A DNA stretch of 64,000 bases, taken from contig NC_063021.1 in the NCBI RefSeq assembly GCF_020509005.1, positions 992,001-1,056,000 of the forward strand, in the 5' to 3' direction. Every line of letters begins with the position of its first letter. The first letter of the stretch is position 1. A program made the translations under genes and the position numbers. Below the pieces are notes generated by a model that worked only from the letters and a program-made list of their open reading frames with translations, was not told the DNA's origin and did not search any database. This DNA is from Fulvia fulva (lineage: Eukaryota; Ascomycota; Dothideomycetes; Mycosphaerellales; Mycosphaerellaceae). Positions 45,440 through 56,048 of the stretch are shown in pieces.

Positions 45440-48325
45440 TCTCGATATCCGTAGAAGAGCTACGACGGGATCTATAAGAGCGTAGATTATTAATAATAAC
45501 CGTATTAAGAGATTACGGCGTATAACAAAAAACATGCGACTCGGTATAAGAGACTACTATAGGCTAAGTAGTACCTAATATAGTACGACCCTAAGGATAG
45601 CGAGGCTCGCTACTAGCTATACGACTAGTAGTATAGCGCGAGTCTATATTTAATATATAGACTTAAGGATAAACGTAAGAGTAGTAGTAGACTACCGACG
45701 ACGCTATATAGTAGAAACTCGAGAACTTATAGCGCCTAGTTACTAACCTACCTAGTAAGTTTAACTTGTACGACCTTCTGAATAATAACGAGATCTAAGA
45801 CGAGAACGGCGTTACTATAGCGGTAGTCGACTACGACGACGACGGCGCGACCGAGGAAGGTAAGGGCGAGGATATATAATAAGTCGCGAAAACCCTCCGA
45901 ATTCCCGTAAACGACCTCCTTTAACTCGATATCGACTAGCTCGTTAAGCTCCTAGTAGAGCCCGAGACCGCTACGGCTATCTACTTTATCCTACGACGTA
46001 CTTTATCCTACGACGCGCCGAGTAAGAGTATAGGAACGTGATATAGATAGCGACTATCCTCTACGAGTAGTTAGGCAAAGTAGGGTAAGAGCTTAGGAGA
46101 TAGAAGAGTCACGACTAATAGATACGTAATAAATACAACACCCTAGTTAAGGAACTCGACAACCTAAGGGCCCGACCTAAGGTATTATCGAATGTAGTAA
46201 TGTCCGTAGAGATTAGTATACTTACCGCGAAGAACGACACCCTAAAGAAGTAAGCTAAGGAGGTACTTAGGTAGTTATCTAATAATAACTCGAAGATTAA
46301 GACCCTCGAATTCGATCTCGATACGTATAAGACAGAAGCTTAAACCTACTAGAACGACATTAAGCATCTTAATAAGTCGTAGTAGACTTAGGTAGATGAT
46401 CTTAAGAAGTAACTCGAAGACCGCCGAGGCCGCTCTCGAGTACGATCCTTACTATCTCGCGCTATATTATAGCGTCGTACCCTATAGAACGGCCGAACCC
46501 TATCTAAGGACAATAATAAGGATAATAATAGAGCTAGTAATAAGGACGAGGAGGACAAGGTAGCTCGCCGTACTACTAGAAAGAAGGCTAAGAAGTCTAT
46601 ACGTAAGGATAATAGTAACGACTCCGATCTATTATCTAAGGAGTTAGAGAAGGACTCGGAGTTAGATAGCGATACTCGTGCTTACCGCCGCTCTTCTAAG
46701 AAGAAGAAGCTAGTCTACGACTTCGAGTCTCTAGTTAAGTACGATCTAGACCTTAGCTAGCCCTTTAAGACTTAGCGTAGTATAGATAAGCTAAAGAAGT
46801 TCGTCGGTACTATCGATAGTAAGCTATCTAGACCCTCCCTCGAGAAGTTCTTCTCCGAGTTAGAGACTATTATCGACTATACGGTCTTTCGCGATAAGAA
46901 GGTAGTACTTAAGTTCGTATATAACTTACTAGCCTTACTAGGTAATACTTAGGAACTAGTTAGACTAAAGATCCCTACTATCTCGGGTAGCCTAACTAGT
47001 AGTAAGAAGACGTATAAGGGTATTAACGACCTTATCTAGGAACTCGCTAAGCGATACGGAGACCGTAACCTAATTAGTAGGGCTCGTAATCGCCTAACTA
47101 ACCTTAAGATAGATAATAAGGACAGCTTCTAGACCTTCTTCCCTAAGTAGCGCTAGAATGCTAATATCCTAGGCCTTAAGGGTAAAGATGTGATAGATAA
47201 CCTATAACGTAAGCTAACTATTCGCTATCTTAATAAGTATCTTAACTTCCGTCCTAAATCGTTATAAGAGATAATCGACAATCTCTATTAGATAGATAAG
47301 GACTTTAGGATCCTCGACGCTCTCTACCTACGCTCCGAGAAGCTAAAGAACGATAAGAAGGACGGTAATAAGGACAATAAGGACGACAAGCTAGTAGGTT
47401 TAGGCTCTAATAAGCCGACCCGTAAGGCTTAGTCTACCCGACCTAAACTATTTAAGAGTAGCCTTAGTAAGACTATAGACAAAGCTAAGAACACTCGCTA
47501 TATACGTCAGAGCCTCTATAAGAAGTGTCGTAAGCCCGGTTACTGCCTATAGTAGCGTACTTACGAGCTGTTCGAGTACGAGATACTAGTACGTCTAGGT
47601 ACTAACGCTAGCGGTACTACCGTTATACTACCGGCGGAAAATGCCTAGTCTACTACTTAAGCGTAATAACTAGTAGACATAAAAAGGAGAATATAAGATA
47701 TAACGAAGAGGCACTACTAGTAAAGCTACCCGAAGGGCTTAAGCTATTATTATATATTCTTAGAATAGTAGAAATAGAATATAACCCTATTATCGGCTTA
47801 TACCTCGTAATACTAGGGATAGCTAATAGGCAAAATGTATTTACTTTCCTTAATAACGGTACTAATTCTAAGTATATCGACTTCTCCTATACGTAAAAAC
47901 ACAATCTACCCTTAATTAAGCTTAATAACCTACTAGCCCTTAGGTTAGTAAACGGCTCGATAGCCGCGGAAATAATAGAATACCGTATAAGTCTAGAACT
48001 TATACTCGGCAATAGTAATAAGGAGACTAGAACCTTCTAGGTTATATATCTAGAGTATAACATTGTACTAGGCAGGCCCTAGTATAATAAACACTAGCTA
48101 GGTATCTACTTTACGTTAGGCACTATAACCCTCGACTCGGAGCACTATAAGGAGTATTGCCTATAGGATAGCGAGCTAGTCTAGGTATAGAGTGTTAACG
48201 ATAAGTAGGAACCGGTAATTACTAAGTAGACCTTCGAACCTACCCTAAAGACCCGACTAGCGTATTAAGCTACTATCGAAGAAGATAACAATAGAGATTT
48301 TGTCTAGACTATAACCTCTAATATA
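45440..48325 (+). pseudogene. Gypsy D gag and protease (RIPed)
   Basis: A charged N-terminal part with an Asp-rich stretch (about 45820-45880), a long coiled coil (about 46120-46420), a Lys/Arg/Asp-rich linker (46500-46700) and a capsid-like region (about 46800-47350). One zinc knuckle shows CRKPGYC (about 47527-47550). The protease-like region follows from about 47780, with FQVIYLEYNIVLGRPQYN-like residues near 48040. Interrupted at 48325 by LINE T2 and continued at 50152. Confidence 0.65.
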
Positions 48326-50137
48326 GATAGATAGATAGATAGATGATTCATTTACCCGTTGTGGTGCCCTCCGGCCTATGCGGGTTTATGTCTATATATG
48401 TTACTGTATAAGGTAGGAAACCTATTCCTAGGTAAAAACCTCCTCTCCTTCTCTAATAGCTTCCTTGCCATGAGTTCTCAGTTTTCCTTCCATTAGGGTG
48501 CACTAGTGTCATGGTGGTTAGCCTCTGACTACCTTGTCTGCAACCCTAGAGTTGTCCCCCTCTTCCTGCTCTCCTCCTCCTTCTTTCTCTCCTCAATCCA
48601 TCTCTCTGTTTCCCTAGTAAGAGAGAACTGCTCCAAAAATCCTTGGTGGATGATCCACCTTGTAATTCTCTGGAGGTCTCCCTTATTGCTGATCATGGCT
48701 TGGAAGTTTCTGTTCCTTGCCCTTGCCCTCCGTTCACCTCTCCCTGTACTCCATTCTTTGCAAACCAGAAGTCTATGTTCGACATTCTGGGACAGGTAGC
48801 CGCATGGGCAACTCTTGTCTTCGATACCTGGGACTTTTCTCTGATGCAGGTATGCCCTGACTCCGATGTGTTCAGAGCGGATTTGTATTGCTATGCTTGC
48901 TTCTGACCTGGTCAGGTCTGAGTACAGTAGGTAGTTGTGGCTACCAAACTGTTGGAGTGCCTTTGGGGTTCCTGGCCTCTGTGGGGTTCTTGTCCATTCA
49001 GTCTTCCAGAGGAGTCCTGCCATCCTTTCAGCTAGAGACTGTTGCTTCTTCCCTTGGCTGGCTGCTGATCCTCTCCCTTGAGCCCTTCTGTCCTGTTCCT
49101 GCTGGGCTAGGTGCAGCTGTTCTGCTAGTTCTTTGAACTTCTGCAGGTCCTGCTGCTTCTGTGGGGCTGGATTGGGTCTTGCTTGTCTGTGCCTTCTTGT
49201 GCACTGGCTCCTGATTTTGTTGACTGCCTTCTGGATTACTAGCTGGGCTGGGTATGCAGACGTCTTTCCTGCATACTGGTATCTCAACCCTTGAAGGTAG
49301 AGCTTGGCTGGTGGGGAGCCAGACTCCATTTCGACCACCCTTGTTGGAGTTGACTTGTATGCTCCAAGCACCTTTTTCAGACAGGAGGCTTGGGCTCTGC
49401 TGATGGGATCTGCAATTCTCTTTGGGATCTTGTCTTGGGCTGACCAGATCTGGGCTCCATATAGCATGGCTGGCTTCACAATGGCCTTGTACATAACCTT
49501 TGCTTTCGCAAATGTGGCTCCCCATGTGGAGGCTGTAAGCCTGTCAATTGATTGCCTGTTGTTGTCTGCTCTTGCCTGTGCTTTCTTGACCTGTGGTCCC
49601 CAGCTGAGCTTTGGATCCATCCATATTCCTAGCACCCTTAATTCACTTGAGGGTTCTGTTGTGTGTCCCTGAATAGTGATTGGGGCTTGCATATTGTGTC
49701 TGTTTCTGGCTCTACTGAAGTGGATGAGTTGATACTTCTCTGGGGCAAATCTGGCTCCATGTTTCCTGGCCCATTCCTCACATTCCTTGTGTTTCTTCTG
49801 CAAGATTCTGCAGTTCTCTTCTGTGCTGTCTGACCAGGCTAGGATGTTTGTGTCATCTACAAACCCTGAGGCTGATGTGTTTCTGGAGTTTAGCTTTGCT
49901 AGCAGGTCTGCCATAAAGAGGAGAAACAGGATTGGAGACATTGTTGATCCCTGTGGGATTCCTGTCTCTGTAGGCATGCTGTCAGATTTGTATCTGCCCA
50001 GTCTTAGTCTTGTGGTTCTGCCTCTGAGGAAGGACTGGATAAACTGGACTGTCCAGTTAGGGATAGCCTTCTGTTTCAGGATGTGGATCAGCCTCTGGTG
50101 TGAGACATTGTCAAAGGCTCCTGATATGTCTAGTGAG
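48326..50137 (-). mobile_element. LINE T2: young, un-RIPed, 5' truncated
   Basis: Flanked by the 14-base duplication TAACCTCTAATATA (48312-48325 and 50138-50151) in Gypsy D. The 3' end with TATC repeats (here GATA) is at 48326 and the truncated 5' end at 50137, inside the first catalytic RT block. The 1812 bases are nearly identical to 19455-21268 (LINE T1). Unlike T1 it has no module X. Confidence 0.92.
48529..50137 (-). CDS. LINE T2 ORF2 fragment: reverse transcriptase, open but 5' truncated
   Basis: Open from the element's truncated end to the stop at 48529, same frame as T1; the first internal Met is at 49977. It contains ETGIPQGSTMSPILF, SGFVDDTNILAWSD and the C-terminal CPCGYLSQNVEH motif. 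It differs from T1 in a handful of residues (for example Leu for Pro in LLAKL, Ala for Thr in KELAEQ, Arg for Trp in GERRARA). It lacks the LDISGAFD block and everything before, so it is dead on arrival though undamaged. Confidence 0.85.
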
Positions 50138-50151
50138 TAACCTCTAATATA

Positions 50152-51053
50152 ATTATAAAGGAACGCCCGCGAACCGCTAAACTATCACTCGAAAAGAAAC
50201 TAGCTACGCCGATACTACCGGATGTCGATATCTAGGAAGTTAGCGCGGAGGCAATTAAGAAGATAGTAAGGCGGAAAGGAGCAGAGGTATATATAATGTT
50301 TATCTTTAATAGGAACGAGCTATAGTAACCTAGCGATATACGTACTATAGACCTACTTACTACCTACGCTATAAGCGCCCGTAATATACGTAATATAGTA
50401 ACATACTCGCCTAATACCGGCTATAGGATGCTTTCTAATAATAAGACTATCGAGCAACTTGATATACGTATAGCGGCGTTCGTACTAGTCGCGCAACGCG
50501 TTAGTCCGACTCTCTCTACCTATAAGATATATACATAAGCCGATATAGACAAATTTATACGTAAGAAGGAGGAGACTATCGATCTAAAGGACTACCTTCT
50601 CCCTATATATTACGAACTCGTATATTGCTTCTCTAAATAAGATATAAAGGAGCTTCTACTATATAGGCCTAGTATTAACCACGAGATTAAGCTGAAGCTA
50701 GGAACTATACCGCCTTTTAGTAGGCCCTACCGGATATTAAACTAGGAGGACAAAGTCATCGCGTACTAGTTCTAAGAGCAGTTAGCCTAGAAGAGTATTC
50801 GTAGATACAAAGGCAGAGTAGATGCTTCATCACCCGTGCTTATTATTAAGAAACTAGGAGGTAGATTAAGAGTCTATATTAACTATAGATAAGTTAACGA
50901 ACGTACGATCAAGTCTAGGTATCCTATACCCTTAATATAAGACATACTTAATCGTATTACTAGTAAGAAGTACTTTACTAAGCTAGATATTATTACCGCT
51001 TTCAATCGTATTAGAATAGTAGAGGGCTCCGAATAGCTGACCGTATTTATAAT
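50152..51053 (+). pseudogene. Gypsy D RT, N-terminal part (RIPed)
   Basis: Reads LSLEKKLATPILPDVDI, then about 50590-50760 LKDYLLPIYYELVYCFSK and the RT entry LKLGTIPPFSRPYRI. RT proper: [19 protein letters not shown] (about 50840), SRYPIPLI and [18 protein letters not shown] (about 50966), with the first catalytic Asp. It breaks at about 51053 before the YVDD box. Confidence 0.8.
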
Positions 51054-52249
51054 AGATAGATAGATTTGTCATTCCCCTGTTCTAGGACCCTATCCGGCCT
51101 ATGCAGGTATATATCTATTGTTATGTACAAAGGGAAACCCGAATAGGTGAAAACCCTTCCCGCCCCCGACTTCTCCTTATCTAGATTAGCTTTCCCTCTA
51201 AACGTACGTAGTCTATATCACTATCCCGTAAGCCCCCGCTCCTAGCTAGTCTCGTCGCGCTACGCCGTATCCCCTCTTTCTATACTACTCCTACTAGGCG
51301 GTACTGTTCTAGCCAGCCCTTCTCTAGTATCCAGTTCGTAATGCGCCGTAGGTCTTCAGCGTTGTTAAGAAGTGCCCCAATCGTCCGGTTCCTCGCCTTT
51401 GCCATCCACTCCCCCCTTCCTAGCGACCACCTCGGACAGACGAGGAGTGCGTGCCGTACGTTCTGGGAGCGATAGCCGCAGGGGCAGCTAGTATTCGTGT
51501 ATCCTGGAACCTTCCTCCATGATAGGTACCCCTGGAGGCCGATGTGTTCGCTTCGCAGTTGGGTTGCTATGCTACTCTGTGCCCTCGTAAGGCGGTAGTG
51601 GATGAGCTTCGGGGGGTGCTTGACCGCGGATTTTGTAGCTGACCATTCCTTAGGTTGTCCCGCTAGCTAAGGGCGTCCACTATGCCCTACAACCTAGTTG
51701 TTCCACCTCTCTTTCCATAGTTGCTCTACAAACGATTTCTTACCTTCCTATTGTGTTGCTAGCTGTTCGTCCCTTGCCCGGTAGTTCGGCTCGTTTCCGG
51801 GTCGAATGCCCTTATACGCTAGTACTGATTCGCGGGCCCTTGCGACTGCACTGGCGATGACCTTCTATACTAGGTACTGTGCCGACTTGCCTAAGTAGGA
51901 GGTCCGTAGTCCCTAGATGTATAGGTCGATCGGCGGTATAGCGGTCTCGTGCTCAAGCATCCTCGTTAGTGTCGACTTATATGCCCCGGTGACCTTCCTT
52001 AGGCATTGGTTTTGGATCTTCGCTAGCGGCGCGACGAGTCCCTTCGATAGGCAGGCCCTCTCGCCTAAGGACCACACTTGGCTGCCATAGGTAAGGACTG
52101 GCCGTACAATAGCCGTATATAGAAGTCGTGACTACCGGAAGTCCGCCCCCTATGTGGACGTAGTGAGCCTCTGGCATGATGCCATATTCTGTTCAGCTTT
52201 CCGTAATATTGCCTATACGTACTTCCTCCACCGTAGCGCCGGGTCCACC

Positions 52250-53460
52250 TATAGTCCGAGGATCCTGAGCTGATTTGCCGGGTTAGTCGTGTGCCCCTAT
52301 ATCTGGATAGAAGCTTGTATATTGTGGAACCGTGGCCGGCGCGTAAAGTGTATCAGATTGTACTTTTCTGGGGCAAACCGAGCCCCGTGCCTCCTAGCCC
52401 AGTCCTCGCAGATCTTGTGCTTCTCTTCTAGTAGCCTACAGTTCTCCTTAGTCGAGGAAGACTACGCTAGGATGTTTGTGTCGTCTACGAAGCCGCTCGC
52501 AGCGGTGTTCTGGGATTCTAGGGCTGGGAGCAGCGTCGCTATAAAGAAGAGGAACAGAATAGGTACTAGCGTTGAGCCTTACGGGATTCCAGTGTAGACT
52601 ACTTGAAATGGGCTTCTATACTGGCCGACTAGGATCGACGTACTGCGGTTTTGGAGGTAGGACCGTACGAAGTTGACAAGCCACTTAGGGAGTCCTTTCG
52701 ACCTTAGGATATAGAGAAGCCGCGGGTGTGACACGTAGTCGAAGGCTCCCGATATGTCTAGGCTAAGTAAGGAAGCCACCTTGTCCCTATTCTTATACCA
52801 GATGGCCTTTACCTAAGAGGTGATAAGTTCCATCGCGGATAGCGTCGATCGCTATAGGCGCGCACCTATCTAGGTGTCCGGGAATAGGGAGTGTTCCTCT
52901 GCCGCCTCGGAGAGTCTCGTTATAACCAGCTTCTCAAGCGCCTTCCCAAGAGTGTTAAGGAGCGCAATTGGGCGGTACGACTTTACCTGCGTATAGTCTT
53001 CCTTCTGCGGCTTACGTAGGACCACTGTCGTCGATTGTTTAAAAGCTATCGGGTGGTATCCGGTCTGTAGGTAGGCGTTGAAGATCGCTGCAACTGCTAG
53101 GGCTAGTTGATCTCTACACTTCTTTAGTAGCTCGTTTGGGATCCCATCCGGCCCCGGGGCTTTCTTCGCCGGCAACTTCCTTAGCACAGCGGTAACTTCT
53201 CCCTCGGACACCTCCTGTTGGACCGCGATGCTAGGGGCTAGGGGAGTAGAGCTGTTTATGTCGCTTAGATTAGCCTCGACTAGGGGTGGGAAGAATTTGC
53301 TAGCCAGTAGACGCGCCTTGGCCTCGGGGTCGCTAACCGGGCCACTAGGCGATTGTAGCGCTAGGATAGAGAAGGAGGGGCCCTGTGTAGGGTCCTGTCG
53401 GGCCCATTTCGCTAGCTTCCACATCCTCTCTGGCTTGCCGGCGATTTCTTCCACTATGGC
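52250..53460 (-). pseudogene. LINE F reverse transcriptase (broken)
   Basis: Two large open pieces: 53454-52870 contains KKAPGPDGIPNELLKKC and the YRPIALLNTLGKALEK block; 52779-52579 contains ASLLSLDISGAFDYVSH and YILRSKGLPKWLVNFV. The catalytic FVDDTNILA is at about 52500-52470 (minus), shortly after a break. The intervening stops are TAG from CAG or TGG. Confidence 0.85.
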
Positions 53461-53463
53461 CCT

Positions 53464-54560
53464 CTAGCCGACTGCTTTCTCCCTCCGTATTATGGCTTTC
53501 TTCTGTTGGCATGCCTCCCTGTATACGTTCCAGGCCTCCTCGCTATAGCTGCTCGTCCACACCCGGCGGGCTCTCCTTGCTTCTCTTACTACCGCAGTGC
53601 ACTCCGGCGTCCAGTATAGTTTGGACCATGTCGTTAGTTGGGCAAGCGGAACGTGAAGTGAGGTCGCTTTTCTTATTTCGTCTGTCAACCCCTGGACTGC
53701 TTCGTCTATCTCGTCTTTACTGTTGTATTGCTGCTGCGCGATCTAGACTAGCCTCTTAGAGTCATCGAGGTACGCCTAGATATTGGCCTAGTGGGCCTTT
53801 CCCTAGTTTGGCTTAGGGGTTCTCGCTAGTGTGCGTTGTATCTGTGTCGTAATAGAGGTCCTGACTAGCATGTGGTCTAACGACGCCTCGAGTTCATGTT
53901 CGATCCCATAGTAGGTTACCGTGTGGTAGTAGCTATCTAAGATCTAGGAGAGGTCGATCGTGCCTTAGAGTCCCCCTCTCTTCCAGGTGCCCAGGTCCTT
54001 CGGGGTATTAAGGGCAATTGCGTTGCTCGCCATCAAGTCGAGTACTTCGTCGGCTATAGGGTGCGGCTGTATAAGGCTTTCCTAGGAATGGTGGTGTATG
54101 TTGAAGTCTCCTACTACGATGTGGCACCCTTGTCTCTTAAGCGCACTGTCTAGGTGTCTGCAGACCCCTAGGTCGCGGCTAGACCTCGAGGCTAGCGGTT
54201 GCATGTATAGGTTGTGTATCCAGGTGCTACCCACGTGGAGGGAGGTAATATCGCCCCCGCCTTCTTCGTCTGCGTAGTACACTACCTCCTAGTCGGATTC
54301 TAGTATGTCCTTGCTGACATAGAAGCACGTACGGGGTCTACCGTCGCCTCGTAGGCATGTCGTGTAGCCTAGTGACTTGCAGGTCGTTAGTCTCTTATAG
54401 TGCGGGTTAATCTATAGCTCCTAGATTGTAAGGACGTGGTGGACGCGCGGGTCCGCCTCGTATAGGAAATGGTTCTAGACTATATCCTTGCTATAGTTAA
54501 CGTTATACTAGATGATGCTAAGCGTGTCGAGGCTAGTTATCGGCATCGACAATTATTTCC
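53464..54560 (-). pseudogene. LINE F endonuclease region (broken)
   Basis: Includes an open piece (54282-54082) with HIVVGDFNIHHHS, the conserved GDFN of apurinic-type endonucleases, and the link to RT (53688-53464, LYWTPECTAVVREARRARR). The endonuclease would nick the target to prime reverse transcription. Confidence 0.8.
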
Positions 54561-54689
54561 TCTATATCGTCCTGTGTCCTACTGCCCTGTACGTCCTGGT
54601 CTACGCCTATCGGCTGTGTACTAAAGGGGAGCCGGGCCTGGTTAGATTCCCTCGCCGTAGCTAGCAGAGCACGTGGCCTCCCGTACGCC

Positions 54690-55900
54690 CTAGGCTACGC
54701 ATCCTTTACATCGTTCTCGGCCCTAGGGCGCTTGTGCCCGACCGCCGCTAGTTGGTTCCGGTGTGGGCTAGCCTTACGGTCGCCGTAGAATCTTGGGGCG
54801 ACGGTTCTGTTTGTGATTGCCTTGTTTTTCGCTAGTTTCCGCTGTGGGCATTCCGCACTATACGATAGGTGGTGCCCCGGACAGTTCGCGTACCGTCTCG
54901 TAGTCGATGTACAGTCCCTAGACATATAGTCTCCTACACAGTTCGAGCAGGCCTACTTGTTTGTGCACGTGTAGGTTTGGTGTCTATACTGTTGGCATTT
55001 GAAGCATTGGAGGACACGAAAGGATAAGGAGTGCTTTTCTACTGTCTTGAGGCTGTATTGCCAGACCAGGCCTTGTTCTATCGCTAGATCCGCCGCTTTC
55101 GCGTCTTATAGCCATACTATTAGCGCCGAGGCCTTCTTGCCTTCTAGCCATTTCCTATAGAGCCAAGTCGCCTTCTGGATTAGAGAGTTAAGAGTGACCG
55201 GGTTGTCCTCTTAGAGAGCGCGTAGGTGACCCTGGTTGGTTAGGTCAAACTCCTTGGGCATGTCGTGGACTAGGATCGTGAATTGTTTCGTTAAGACCTT
55301 CGCTAATGCCGCAACCTTAGATGCCCACTGTGGCTGTGCCTCTAGGTGCCTCCTAGTAGTAGCAGAGCTAGTATAGATCTGTAGAGTGCCGTTAGACTGT
55401 TGGTTCACTACGACTACCCCTAGTTAGTTGATTCGTTAGGCGAGCTCCTTGTTCGATAGCTTCGCAACTTCGGCCTAGTCTTCCTTTACTACAATACGGA
55501 TCGTAACTATATTGTACGTAAGGCGGGGGCCTAGTATCGATGCCGCGACCGATGTCTAGCTATAGGGGTGTTGATCCCGGGTGGCCTTACTAATCTCCTA
55601 GGACGTCGTCCTTATTTCTTATTACCCTCGGTAATACGACAGTACAAGCGCCGTGCGTAGCTAAGTGATTATTACCTATAGAGACCGGTAAGGGAGCTGA
55701 TCGTTAGTTTCTATACTTTTTACGTCCTCTATAAGTTGCTACTAGTTGTCTTAGGGGGGCTTTACCTATAGGGCCGTAGGCGCCGTTAGTACCGTAGCCT
55801 AGGCTACTATTACCTAGGAGTTGCCTAATGTAGCTAGGCACCTCCGCGGCGTTTAGAGCTAAAGAAACAGGGTGAAGAGAGCTTTAAGCTATCTAGATTA
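54690..55900 (-). pseudogene. LINE F ORF1, gag-like protein with CCHC knuckles (broken)
   Basis: Open pieces: 55408-55211 (GTLQIYTSSATTRRHLEAQPQWASKV-type RNA-binding core, then ILVHDMPKEFD) and 54925-54695 (knuckles C-T-S, C-PGHHLSYSAEC). A further knuckle, CFKCQQYRHQTYTC, is at about 55000-54955. ORF1 proteins bind the LINE RNA. Confidence 0.8.
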
Positions 55901-56048
55901 AATAAGGTAGAACTCCCTTAGTCCTAGGGGTAGTGGCCTGCTTTATATATCGTTAGAATGGCCTTGATAAGAGCTTTCGAATGTGTCGTGTTTTGGCGTA
56001 GAGATCGATAGTCCGGATTTACGTCAGGTTGTTGCCCGCGCGAGATAT

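Larger units (their letters stand above)
45269..51053 (+). mobile_element. Gypsy D: second LTR retrotransposon, RIPed, split by LINE T2 and cut by LINE F
   Basis: Starts with an LTR-like segment and continues with gag, protease and RT in the order of Ty3/Gypsy. It is interrupted at 48326-50137 by LINE T2 and ends abruptly inside RT at about 51053, where the tail of LINE F begins. No RNase H, integrase or right LTR is found in the window; they may lie beyond LINE F and the tandem array. Its sequence differs from Gypsy A/B, so it is another family. Confidence 0.75.
51054..56048 (-). mobile_element. LINE F: full A-family Tad-like LINE, partly spared by RIP
   Basis: The 3' UTR with (TAGA)n is at the left end, abutting broken RT of Gypsy D; the 5' end is at about 56020-56048. 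It reads, from the right, ORF1 (about 55900-54690), endonuclease (about 54560-53700), RT (about 53460-52250) and the C-terminal region (52250-51250). RIP damage is patchy: 51190-51290 and 55430-56048 are CpA-poor, while 51300-51660 and most of 52250-55420 keep CA and TG. It is the best guide to the ancestral proteins of this family. The right target duplication cannot be found because a tandem array follows. Confidence 0.82.
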
